Shown here: piece by piece, positions 1-6,297 of the stretch
Layout: the number at the start of each line of letters is the position of its first letter
How positions within the stretch are numbered: position 1 is the first letter of the stretch
Assembly: GCA_902783755.1 (NCBI GenBank)
Contig: CACZSC010000221.1
Span: 1-9,674, forward strand
Length of the DNA: 9,674 nucleotides
Reading direction: 5' to 3'
Origin: an uncultured Ruminococcus sp.
Lineage (GTDB): Bacteria; Bacillota; Clostridia; Oscillospirales; CAG-272
Program-made: the position numbers and the translations under genes
The notes under the pieces: model-generated
Databases searched by the model: none
The model's input: the letters and a program-made list of their open reading frames with translations, nothing else
What the model was told of the DNA's origin: nothing

Positions 1-1
1 C

Positions 2-121
2 CATATCGCGGGATGCGTCGGAGATCTCTATGACACGTTCCTTCTGATTTTCAGATACAGGGACCCGAAGCTCCTGATGAACGACACGGGTCCGATACAG
101 ACGTTCTACGAACCGAAATAA
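2..121 (+). CDS. C-terminal tail of a probable DUF3267 (zincin-like metalloprotease) family protein, 5' truncated by window edge
   Basis: An open frame runs in from the left edge and stops at TAA 119-121, giving 39 residues that start HIAGCVGDLYD and end NDTGPIQTFYEPK. The pattern of a G-D dipeptide followed by a hydrophobic stretch (TFLLIF), a short charged turn, then 'NDTG' and 'TFY' matches my memory of the C-terminus of the DUF3267 putative zincin peptidase family, which are small membrane proteins with an N-terminal HExxH-type region. That region, and so the catalytic residues, would lie outside the window. The gene converges on tpiA and shares the hairpin at 125-162. That the frame is coding is fairly likely; the family name is tentative. 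Confidence 0.55.
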   Translation, partial: HIAGCVGDLYDTFLLIFRYRDPKLLMNDTGPIQTFYEPK

Positions 122-124
122 CTG

Positions 125-162
125 AAAAAACGGCAGGTCATCACTTATCGATGATCTGCCGT
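125..162 (-). terminator. Rho-independent terminator of the pgk-tpiA operon, probably bidirectional
   Basis: Arms 130-141 and 151-162 pair over 12 bp with one G-U wobble, around a loop of about 9 nt. Read on the minus strand, the stem is followed at once by six T residues (complement of 125-130), a textbook intrinsic terminator 19 nt after the tpiA stop codon. Read on the plus strand the tail is only loosely U-rich (AGTTCTTTGTT), so it may also end the truncated upstream gene, less efficiently. Confidence 0.85.
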
Positions 163-180
163 AGTTCTTTGTTCCGGATG

Positions 181-951
181 TTATGCCTGCGCCGCGTCCA
201 CGATCTTCGCGAACTTTTCGGGCACCAGGGACGCTCCGCCGATAAGGCCGCCGTCCACGTCGACCTTTGCCAGAAGCTCGGCCGCGTTCCCGTCGTTCAT
301 GGATCCGCCGTACTGGATGGTGAGGGCTTCCGCAGCAGCCTCGCTGTAAAGGCCTGCCACTACCTTCCTAATGAGGCAGCATACCTCTTCAGCCTGGTCC
401 GGCGTGGCCGTCAGGCCGGTGCCGATGGCCCATACGGGCTCGTAGGCTATGATGAGGTTCTTCAGTTGCTCTTCCGGGATGCCCGCAAGGTCCAGCTTGG
501 TCTGCATGGAAACGATCTCCTCGGTGATGCCGGCCTGTCTTTCCGCCAGCACCTCTCCGAGGCACATGATGACCTTGAGTCCCGCGTCAAGACCCGCACG
601 GGTCCTTTTGTTTACGGTCTCGTCGGTCTCGCCGAAATACTGTCTTCTCTCGGAATGTCCGACGATGACATATTCGACTCCGGCCTCTGTGAGCATGTCC
701 GCCGAGATCTCGCCTGTGAACGCGCCCTTCTTTTCGAAGTGAACGTTCTGGGCGCCGATCTTCACGTTGGTTCCGCGGGCAGCTTCGACTGCCGTGGCGA
801 CATCGATGAACGGGACGCAGAGGACCACGTCACATCCGTCCTTGCCTTTCACGAGAGCCGCTGTCGCCTCGATGGCGGCCTTCGCTGCGCTGGGAGTCAT
901 GTTCATCTTCCAGTTGCCGGCTATAACTACTCTGCGGGATGTCTTTTTCAT
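181..951 (-). CDS. tpiA: Triosephosphate isomerase
   Basis: This is a full-length 256-residue cytosolic TIM-barrel enzyme that interconverts dihydroxyacetone phosphate and glyceraldehyde 3-phosphate in glycolysis and gluconeogenesis. All hallmark elements are visible: AGNWKMN with substrate-binding K15, VGHSERR with electrophile H99, AYEPVWAIGTG with catalytic base E171 and phosphate-gripping loop 6 at about 172-179, and the late phosphate-binding motifs YGGS (214-217) and GGLIGGASL (234-242). The ATG at 949-951 follows a good GAAAGGAG ribosome binding site 8 nt upstream. The gene lies 29 nt behind pgk on the same strand and is followed by a strong terminator, so it is the second and last gene of a pgk-tpiA operon. 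There is no gpm or eno behind it, unlike many clostridial glycolytic operons. Confidence 0.98.
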   Translation of the reverse strand: MKKTSRRVVIAGNWKMNMTPSAAKAAIEATAALVKGKDGCDVVLCVPFIDVATAVEAARGTNVKIGAQNVHFEKKGAFTGEISADMLTEAGVEYVIVGHSERRQYFGETDETVNKRTRAGLDAGLKVIMCLGEVLAERQAGITEEIVSMQTKLDLAGIPEEQLKNLIIAYEPVWAIGTGLTATPDQAEEVCCLIRKVVAGLYSEAAAEALTIQYGGSMNDGNAAELLAKVDVDGGLIGGASLVPEKFAKIVDAAQA

Positions 952-980
952 GTCAAAAACTCCTTTCGAGATCGTATTTC

Positions 981-2168
981 TTATTTATCGAGGAGGCACG
1001 CGATGCCGGGGAGTTCTCTTCCTTCAAGGAATTCAAGTGAAGCTCCGCCGCCGGTGGATACGTGGGTCATCTTGTCGGCGTATCCGAGCTGCTCTACTGC
1101 TGCAGCGGAGTCGCCACCGCCGATGATGGAGATGGCTCCGGATTCAGCCACTGCCTTGGCTACCGTGCGTGTGCCGCTTGCGAAGTTCTCCCATTCGGAT
1201 ACTCCCATGGGGCCGTTCCACACGATGGTGCCGGCGCCGATCAGGGATTTCGCGAACAGTTCCTGTGTCTTCTCACCGATATCGAGGCCCATCCAGCCGT
1301 CCGGGATGGAATCGGAGTAGATCCTCATGAAAGTGGTGTCTTCCTTGTATTCGCGGCCGATGATGTTGTCAACGGGAAGCAGGAAGCTTACGCCCTTCTC
1401 GTGAGCCTTTTTGATGAGGCTGAGAGCCAGGTCGATCTTGTCGTTCTCGCAGATGGAGGTGCCGATGGAGCTGCCCAGGGCGCGGAAGAAGGTATATGCC
1501 ATTCCGCCGCCGATGATGAGCATGTCGACCTTGTCGATGAGGTTGTTGATGACGCCGATCTTGTCAGAGACCTTGGCGCCGCCGAGGATGGCCACGAAGG
1601 GTCTTACCGGATCCTCAAGGGCCTTGCCCATCACGGAGATCTCCTTCTGGATCAGGTATCCGCATACTGCGGGGAGGTAATCGGCAACGCCTGCCGTGGA
1701 GCTGTGGGCTCTGTGGGCGGTGCCGAAAGCGTCGTTCACGAATATCTCAGCGAGGGAAGCAAGCTTCTTCGAGAATTCGGGATCGTTCTTTTCCTCTTCA
1801 GCGTGGAAGCGGACGTTCTCGAGCAGCATCACGTCGCCGTTCTTCAGAGCGGCGGCCTTTGCCTGTGCGTCCTCGCCAACCACGTCGGCTGCGAGGGGAA
1901 CTTCCTTCCCGAGTCTCTCGGAAAGTCTCTTTGCCACGGGGGCAAGGGAATATTTCATGTTGAACTCGCCCTTCGGTCTTCCGAGATGGGAGCAGAGTAT
2001 AACTTTCGCTTCATGATCGATAAGGTACTTGATGGTGGGGAGCGCGCCTGTGATCCTGTTTTCGTCAGTGATCACGCCGTCCTTGAGGGGGACATTGAAG
2101 TCGCATCTGACAAGTACTTTCTTGCCTCTTACGTCAATGTCTTCAACTGATTTCTTGTTGTATGTCAT
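981..2168 (-). CDS. pgk: Phosphoglycerate kinase
   Basis: Cytosolic glycolytic kinase that transfers phosphate from 1,3-bisphosphoglycerate to ADP. With the start chosen here it has 395 residues, normal for bacterial Pgk. Landmarks: signature VLVRCDFNVPL at 18-28, SHLGRPKG 60-67, LENVRF 116-121, GGAKVSDK 196-203, GGGMAYTF 220-227, WNGPMGV 317-323, the nucleotide-binding GGGDSAAAV 350-358 and C-terminal STGGGASLEFLEG 371-383. The frame is open upstream to another ATG at 2199-2201, but only the ATG at 2166-2168 has a ribosome binding site (GGAG with 5 nt spacing) and gives a conventional N-terminus, so I use it. First gene of the pgk-tpiA operon; promoter at 2243-2271. No gap (GAPDH) gene precedes it: the upstream neighbour is divergent serS. 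Confidence 0.98.
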   Translation of the reverse strand: MTYNKKSVEDIDVRGKKVLVRCDFNVPLKDGVITDENRITGALPTIKYLIDHEAKVILCSHLGRPKGEFNMKYSLAPVAKRLSERLGKEVPLAADVVGEDAQAKAAALKNGDVMLLENVRFHAEEEKNDPEFSKKLASLAEIFVNDAFGTAHRAHSSTAGVADYLPAVCGYLIQKEISVMGKALEDPVRPFVAILGGAKVSDKIGVINNLIDKVDMLIIGGGMAYTFFRALGSSIGTSICENDKIDLALSLIKKAHEKGVSFLLPVDNIIGREYKEDTTFMRIYSDSIPDGWMGLDIGEKTQELFAKSLIGAGTIVWNGPMGVSEWENFASGTRTVAKAVAESGAISIIGGGDSAAAVEQLGYADKMTHVSTGGGASLEFLEGRELPGIACLLDK

Positions 2169-2242
2169 ATTATCTCCATTCCGCCGGATGATCCGGCTCA
2201 TAGTTTCGAATTTTGGCGATGGCCCAAATTTTCACGGATAGT

Positions 2243-2271
2243 AGTATACCACAAATACGGCCGTTCTGCAA
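2243..2271 (-). promoter_or_regulatory. Promoter of the pgk-tpiA operon (extended -10)
   Basis: On the minus strand, TTGCAG (2271-2266) and TATACT (2248-2243) are separated by exactly 17 nt, and the -10 is preceded by TGG, an extended -10 (TGn) element. Predicted transcription start is near 2236, leaving a leader of about 68 nt before the pgk ATG. The leader contains a small imperfect hairpin (about 2212-2228). Inferred from consensus match only. Confidence 0.65.
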
Positions 2272-2363
2272 GAAACAGTTATACAAACTTTCCACCCTTC
2301 ATACCGTGAAAACTGATATTTTGGAGAATTTGGGGACAAATGCGAAGGATTTTCCGTTAACCC

Positions 2364-2392
2364 TTGATTTTACGTCCTTTTTCTGCTAGAAT
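2364..2392 (+). promoter_or_regulatory. Promoter of the serS T-box transcript (extended -10)
   Basis: TTGATT (2364-2369) and TAGAAT (2387-2392) are 17 nt apart, with TGC just before the -10 giving an extended -10 element. The start would fall near 2399-2400, about a dozen nucleotides before Stem I of the T-box, which is the expected arrangement. It is divergent from the pgk promoter, with about 90 nt between the two -35 boxes. Confidence 0.7.
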
Positions 2393-2410
2393 TCCCCTCG
2401 TATATATATA

Positions 2411-2617
2411 ACATGGCTGTGACGAAAAATATCCGTTTCCAACCGCCGTTCAGAGAGCCGGGGAGGGTGCGATCCCGGCGCCGGTGAAGCGATTTCCAAT
2501 TTCCGAGCCATGGGGCCTGCGGCCCTTATCCCGCAAGAACGAGACCGCTTGCCGGTGAATTCGGGTGGCACCACGGAATATCCGTCCCGATTCCCCTTCC
2601 AGGGCGGTATTTTTATT
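2411..2617 (+). promoter_or_regulatory. T-box riboswitch (serine), controlling serS
   Basis: A transcription-attenuating leader that senses uncharged tRNA-Ser. The Stem I base pairs CATGGCT (2412-2418) with AGCCATG (2506-2512). Inside it lie the conserved AGAGAGCCGG (2452-2461) and the apical GGTGCGA. Above the specifier loop, CGTTTC (2434-2439) pairs with GAAGCG (2486-2491). The loop's 3' side carries TCC followed by A (2495-2498), so the specifier is probably the serine codon UCC, read by tRNA-Ser(GGA). A Stem III-like hairpin is TGCGG/CCGCA (2518-2522/2531-2535). The T-box proper, GGGTGGCACCACGG (2563-2576), forms the antiterminator through CGGG/CCCG (2562-2565/2586-2589) and ACGG/CCGT (2573-2576/2582-2585). 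Its UGGC bulge fits a tRNA ending in GCCA, which agrees with G73 of tRNA-Ser. Structure folded by eye. Together with the two promoters this fills the 484-nt gap between pgk and serS. Confidence 0.92.
2582..2617 (+). terminator. T-box terminator hairpin (attenuator of serS)
   Basis: CCGTCCC (2582-2588) pairs with GGGCGG (2602-2607) with one bulged T, followed by the U-rich tail TATTTTTATTT. The 5' arm is shared with the antiterminator of the T-box, so the two structures are mutually exclusive. Charged tRNA-Ser should favour this hairpin and stop transcription 36-40 nt before the serS start codon. Confidence 0.85.
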
Positions 2618-2652
2618 TCCGAAAATCTATAAACATACTGTGAGGTCTTATT

Positions 2653-3942
2653 ATGCTTGACATCAAATTTCTGAGAGAGAACCCCGAGATCGTAAAACAG
2701 AACATAAGGAACAAGTTCCAGGACCAGAAGCTCCCCATGGTGGACGAGGTCATAGAGCTCGATGCGTCCTACAGGGCAATAATGCAGGAGGCTGACCAGC
2801 TGAGAGGCAACCGCAACAAGCTGTCGAAGCAGATCGGCGGCCTGATGGCAAAGGGCGAGCGGGAAGAGGCCGAAAAGGTGAAGGCCGAAGTGAACCGCCA
2901 GTCCGAGAGGCTCGCAGAGTGCGAGAAGCTGGAAGGCGAGCTGTCCGAGAAGATCCGCAAGATCATGCTGGTGATCCCGAACATCATCGACCCTTCCGTT
3001 CCGATAGGAAAGGACGACTCCGAAAATGTGGAGATCGAGAAGTTCGGCGAGCCCGTGGTCCCGGATTTCGACATCCCCTACCATACTGACATAATGGAAA
3101 GGTTCGACGGCATCGACCTCGATTCCGCGAGAAGAGTAGCCGGAAACGGCTTCTACTACCTCATGGGCGACATCGCCCGTCTGCACTCCTCCGTCATCGC
3201 CTACGCCCGCGACTTCATGATAGGCCGTGGATTCACATATGTGGTGCCTCCCTTCATGATCAGGTCCGACGTGGTGACCGGCGTCATGAGCTTCGCCGAG
3301 ATGGAAGCCATGATGTACAAGATCGAAGGCGAGGATCTGTACCTTATCGGCACGTCCGAGCATTCCATGATAGGCAAGTTCATTGACCAGATCATTCCCG
3401 AGGCAGAGCTTCCCTACACCCTCACCAGCTATTCGCCCTGCTTCAGGAAGGAAAAAGGCGCTCACGGCCTGGAGGAAAGAGGAGTATACAGGATCCACCA
3501 GTTCGAGAAGCAGGAGATGATAGTGGTCTGCAAGCCCGAGGACAGCATGAAATGGTATGACAAGCTGTGGCAGAACACAGTGGATCTGTTCCGTTCCCTC
3601 GATATCCCGGTAAGGACCCTGGAATGCTGCTCCGGAGACCTGGCCGACCTCAAGGTCAAGTCCTGCGACGTGGAGGCATGGTCCCCGAGACAGAAGAAGT
3701 ATTTCGAAGTCGGCAGCTGCTCCAATCTGGGGGACGCCCAGGCAAGGCGGCTCAAGATCCGCGTGAACGGAGCCGACGGAAGGAAATACCTGGCCCACAC
3801 CCTGAACAACACCGTGGTGGCGCCGCCGAGGATGCTCATAGCCTTTTTGGAGAACAATCTCCAGGCGGACGGCACCGTGAGGATCCCCGAGGCCCTGAGG
3901 CCCTACATGGGCGGGACGGAAAAGCTCATCCCGAAGAAATAA
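2653..3942 (+). CDS. serS: Serine--tRNA ligase (divergent motif subtype)
   Basis: Cytosolic class II aminoacyl-tRNA synthetase that charges tRNA-Ser through a seryl-adenylate; 429 residues, normal for SerRS. An N-terminal charged helical hairpin (about 35-105) is the tRNA-binding coiled-coil arm. The catalytic core shows GTSEH (233-237), motif 2 in TSYSPCFRKE...RIHQFEKQEM (258-289, with R265), the CCSGDLADLK region (325-334), GSCSNLGDAQARR (354-366) and motif 3 at 385-402 with conserved R393. It ends RPYMGG (416-421). Motif 3 reads NNTVVAPPR where E. coli has GSGLAVGR, and TSEH replaces TAEV, so this is a divergent bacterial subgroup. The ATG at 2653 has GAGG 7 nt upstream. Expression is set by the serine T-box leader. 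The gene appears to be transcribed alone, ending at hairpins 3953-4020. Confidence 0.97.
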   Translation: MLDIKFLRENPEIVKQNIRNKFQDQKLPMVDEVIELDASYRAIMQEADQLRGNRNKLSKQIGGLMAKGEREEAEKVKAEVNRQSERLAECEKLEGELSEKIRKIMLVIPNIIDPSVPIGKDDSENVEIEKFGEPVVPDFDIPYHTDIMERFDGIDLDSARRVAGNGFYYLMGDIARLHSSVIAYARDFMIGRGFTYVVPPFMIRSDVVTGVMSFAEMEAMMYKIEGEDLYLIGTSEHSMIGKFIDQIIPEAELPYTLTSYSPCFRKEKGAHGLEERGVYRIHQFEKQEMIVVCKPEDSMKWYDKLWQNTVDLFRSLDIPVRTLECCSGDLADLKVKSCDVEAWSPRQKKYFEVGSCSNLGDAQARRLKIRVNGADGRKYLAHTLNNTVVAPPRMLIAFLENNLQADGTVRIPEALRPYMGGTEKLIPKK

Positions 3943-3951
3943 GGCAAGAGA

Positions 3952-3977
3952 AGAGGAGCTGCGGCCGCAGCTCCTTT
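3952..3977. terminator. Perfect inverted repeat after serS, terminator-like
   Basis: A 22-nt perfect palindrome at 3954-3975 centred on GCGGCCGC, extendable by a G-U and an A-T pair, lies 11 nt after the serS stop. It is followed by TTTCCC on the plus strand and by a CTTCTCTT tail on the minus strand, so the U-tracts are short. It probably acts with the next hairpin to separate convergent serS and the EF-G-like gene. Confidence 0.6.
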
Positions 3978-3991
3978 CCCGTATGTATCAG

Positions 3992-4020
3992 AAAGCCGCC
4001 GGGCTGACCGGCGGCTTTTC
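3992..4020. terminator. Bidirectional terminator between convergent serS and EF-G-like gene
   Basis: Arms 3992-4002 and 4008-4018 form an 11-bp GC-rich stem around a 5-nt loop (GCTGA). On the plus strand the stem runs into TTTT followed by a pyrimidine-rich stretch (CCTGTTCTGTTTT), a good terminator for serS. On the minus strand the tail is TTTC, weaker, and the first hairpin at 3954-3975 follows as a backup. Confidence 0.8.
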
Positions 4021-4034
4021 CTGTTCTGTTTTCC

Positions 4035-6107
4035 TTATTCCTCTTCAGCGAATGCCTTAGCCTCTTCGATGATCTTCTGGGCAACCGCGCCGGGAACTTC
4101 CTCGTAGCGATCTACCGCGAAATCGAAGGAGCCGCGTCCCTGGGACATGGCGCGGAGGGAAATGACGTAGTCTGTCATCTCGCCCTTCGGCACGTCTGCC
4201 TCAACGACTGTATATCCGCTCTTCTTCTCGCAGGGGTTCATGCCGAGCACACGGCCGCGTCTCTTGTTGAGATCGCCGATGACGTCGCCCACCAGGCTGT
4301 CCGGAACGGTGACTTTCAGTGTTCCCACAGGCTCGAGGAGAATCGGTTTTGCCTTCGGCAGACCTTCCTTGTATGCGAGCCTTGCGGCCAGCTTGAAGGA
4401 GATCTCGTTGGAGTCGACGGGGTGATATGAACCGTCGTAGAGGTCAGCAGCCAGGTTGACCACGGGATATCCCGCAAGAACGCCTTTCTGCATAGCTTCG
4501 AGAAGTCCCTTTTCAACTGCGGGATAGAAGTTCTTCGGAACAGTACCGCCGACGACGGACTGTGTGAACGTAAGGCCTTCCGCCTCGCCGTGGGAGAATC
4601 TCATCTTGACGTGACCGTACTGGCCGGAACCGCCGGACTGTTTCTTGTGCTTTCCTTCGACATCGGATGTTCCCTTGATTGTCTCACGGTATGCGATCCT
4701 GGGTTTGTCGAGGATAACGCTGGTGCCGTAGCGGCTCTTGAGCTTGGACACTGCAACGTCGAGCTGCATGTCGCCCATGCCGGAAATGGTCATCTGTCTG
4801 GTCTCGGCATTGTTCTCGTAGACGAGAGTGGGATCTTCCTCAAGAAGTCTTGCGATACCCGTGGACATCTTGTCCTCGTCGCCCTTCGCTGCGGGAGTGA
4901 TGGACTTCGTCATGTAAGGATGCGGGAACGCGATCTTCTTGTATTCGAACTCTGCGCCTGCCACGAGAGTGTTGTTGGTGTTGGTGTTTGCGAGCTTCGG
5001 GATCATGCCGATATCTCCGCAGCAGAGGGATGTTACCTCGGTCTGCTTGTTGCCGCGCATCGTGTAGATGTGAGCCATCTTCTCGGTGGATCCTGTAGTT
5101 GCGTTCTTCAGTACCAGGTCGTTGGTGAGAGTGCCGTTCATGACCTTGAAGTAGGTCTGCTTGCCGAACTGGTCTGCGATGGTCTTGAACACGAACAGAG
5201 CGCATTCGCCGTTCACGTCGATGGGTTTGTCAGCGAAGCCTTCGCCGCTGATGATCTTTTCGTTCTTTCTTGCGATGGGTCTCGGGAAGGAGTTCGCGAT
5301 AGTGTCGAGAAGGAACGTCACGCCCCACATGTTTGTGACGGCGCCGGAGAACACGGGAACGATGGTGTTGTCCACGATACCGTTGTGGAGAGCCTCGATG
5401 GCGTCATCGTGACTGATCTCGCCTTCTTCGAAATATTTTTCAAGGAGTTCTTCGCTGGTAGATGCGAGAGCCTCGTTGAGGTTCTCCTTGTACTGATCGA
5501 TCACGGCTTCGCCTGCCGCGTCCACGGGGGACTCGGTCCTCTTGCCGCTGGCGTCGAAGGAATACATCTTCATCTCGATGAGGTTCAGAAACTTGACCGT
5601 ACCGCCCTCTTTCACGGGGACCAGGATCGGGCAGACCGCTGCGCCGAAGGTCTCGTGGAGCTGTTTGTACACTCTGTCGAAATGAGCTTCCGGGTCGTCG
5701 CACTTGTTGATGAAGAAAGCTCTTGGGATGCCTGCATCCTCAGCTCTGTCCCAGCCGAGTTCCGTTCCGACTTCGATGCCGGCCTTGCCGTCAAGGGTGA
5801 TGATGGCGGCGTCTGCCACGCGGGCGCCGGAATAAGCATCACCGCAGAAATCGAGGAATCCGGGGGTGTCTATGAAGTTGATCTTGCAATCTTTCCAGGG
5901 AAGGTTTGCCACTGAAAGATTAAGTGAAAAGCCGCGCTTTTTCTCTTCCGCGTCATAGTCGCAGACGGTGTTGCCGTCCGTTACCTTGCCGAGTCTGTCT
6001 GATGCTTTCGCGAGGAACAGGGCGGATTCGACCAGAGAGGTCTTACCCGACCCGCCGTGACCAAGCAAGACGACGTTGCGAATGTTGTTGGTGGTGATGT
6101 CTGCCAT
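4035..6107 (-). CDS. Elongation factor G-like GTPase (EF-G paralogue, FusA2 type)
   Basis: A 690-residue translational GTPase with full EF-G architecture. The G domain has P-loop GHGGSGKT (16-23), G3 DTPGF (80-84) and G4 NKCD (134-137). Domain IV carries KQSGGSGQYGHV and DGSYHPVDSNE, and domain V is complete. Two differences from canonical EF-G: DTPGH is DTPGF, losing the histidine that activates water for GTP hydrolysis, and the switch I segment reads KKRGFSLN rather than the usual RGITI. Non-histidine G3 motifs are typical of EF-G-2/FusA2 paralogues, so I do not call it the housekeeping fusA; some genomes nevertheless annotate such genes simply as EF-G. The frame extends 21 codons further upstream, but ATG 6105-6107 has an AAGGAG site 7 nt away and gives the usual N-terminus. 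It has its own promoter and stands alone. Role in ribosome translocation or recycling is inferred only. Confidence 0.92.
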   Translation of the reverse strand: MADITTNNIRNVVLLGHGGSGKTSLVESALFLAKASDRLGKVTDGNTVCDYDAEEKKRGFSLNLSVANLPWKDCKINFIDTPGFLDFCGDAYSGARVADAAIITLDGKAGIEVGTELGWDRAEDAGIPRAFFINKCDDPEAHFDRVYKQLHETFGAAVCPILVPVKEGGTVKFLNLIEMKMYSFDASGKRTESPVDAAGEAVIDQYKENLNEALASTSEELLEKYFEEGEISHDDAIEALHNGIVDNTIVPVFSGAVTNMWGVTFLLDTIANSFPRPIARKNEKIISGEGFADKPIDVNGECALFVFKTIADQFGKQTYFKVMNGTLTNDLVLKNATTGSTEKMAHIYTMRGNKQTEVTSLCCGDIGMIPKLANTNTNNTLVAGAEFEYKKIAFPHPYMTKSITPAAKGDEDKMSTGIARLLEEDPTLVYENNAETRQMTISGMGDMQLDVAVSKLKSRYGTSVILDKPRIAYRETIKGTSDVEGKHKKQSGGSGQYGHVKMRFSHGEAEGLTFTQSVVGGTVPKNFYPAVEKGLLEAMQKGVLAGYPVVNLAADLYDGSYHPVDSNEISFKLAARLAYKEGLPKAKPILLEPVGTLKVTVPDSLVGDVIGDLNKRRGRVLGMNPCEKKSGYTVVEADVPKGEMTDYVISLRAMSQGRGSFDFAVDRYEEVPGAVAQKIIEEAKAFAEEE

Positions 6108-6175
6108 TTTTGAACTCCTTATGTAACATATGTATTTTCTTTTTTGTAGTCGGCGGCACTGAAGCGCCACTTGAT

Positions 6176-6204
6176 ATTATACAATGAAATGAAGCTTTTT
6201 GCAA
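6176..6204 (-). promoter_or_regulatory. Promoter of the EF-G-like gene
   Basis: On the minus strand, TTGCAA (6204-6199) and a perfect TATAAT (6181-6176) are separated by 17 nt. Start is predicted near 6169, giving a leader of about 62 nt that holds the AAGGAG ribosome binding site. The -35 box lies only 5 nt beyond the terminator hairpin of the preceding operon, inside its U-rich tail. Confidence 0.75.
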
Positions 6205-6208
6205 TCAT

Positions 6209-6236
6209 AAAATGCCAAGTATCATCTTGGCATTTT
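6209..6236 (-). terminator. Terminator of the SIS-HAD / DHS-like / PfkB operon
   Basis: AAAATGCCAAG (6209-6219) and CTTGGCATTTT (6226-6236) form a perfect 11-bp stem around a 6-nt loop, ending in four T on the minus strand. It lies about 60 nt after the PfkB kinase stop. The stem is symmetrical, but no plus-strand gene is present here, so the functional direction is minus. The 61 nt between it and the kinase gene show nothing further. Confidence 0.75.
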
Positions 6237-6297
6237 GCACTATTTTTCTCATCCTTTTTGTGAAAACCATCCAAACGTGATGTGCAGCCGCCCTGTT

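Noticed and set aside
151..2150. Long plus-strand open frames opposite tpiA and pgk (389 and 362 codons)
   Set aside because: They lie antisense to two unmistakable glycolytic genes, have low-complexity translations rich in Cys, His, Val and Gly or Ser, no ribosome binding sites and no recognisable motifs; they arise from the GC-rich codon bias of the real genes.
2169..2201. Earlier pgk start (ATG at 2199-2201)
   Set aside because: No ribosome binding site precedes it and it would add 11 residues (MSRIIRRNGDN) not typical of Pgk; the ATG at 2166-2168 has a good GGAG site.
2401..2410. Alternating TA tract as a -10 box or a repeat
   Set aside because: The TTGATT-17-TAGAAT promoter just upstream is better spaced, and would place this tract at the start of the transcript; ten bases of TA is too short to call a repeat.
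2386..3798. 470-codon minus-strand open frame across the T-box and serS
   Set aside because: It is a mirror frame of serS and the riboswitch; the translation shows no domain and is His/Leu/Val-rich, as expected of an antisense shadow.
3954..3975. The 22-nt perfect palindrome as a regulator operator
   Set aside because: Its position just after a stop codon between convergent genes, next to another terminator hairpin, makes a transcription-end role far more likely.
4590..5915. 441-codon plus-strand open frame opposite the EF-G-like gene
   Set aside because: It is antisense to a fully intact translational GTPase; the composition is shadow-like and there is no start signal.
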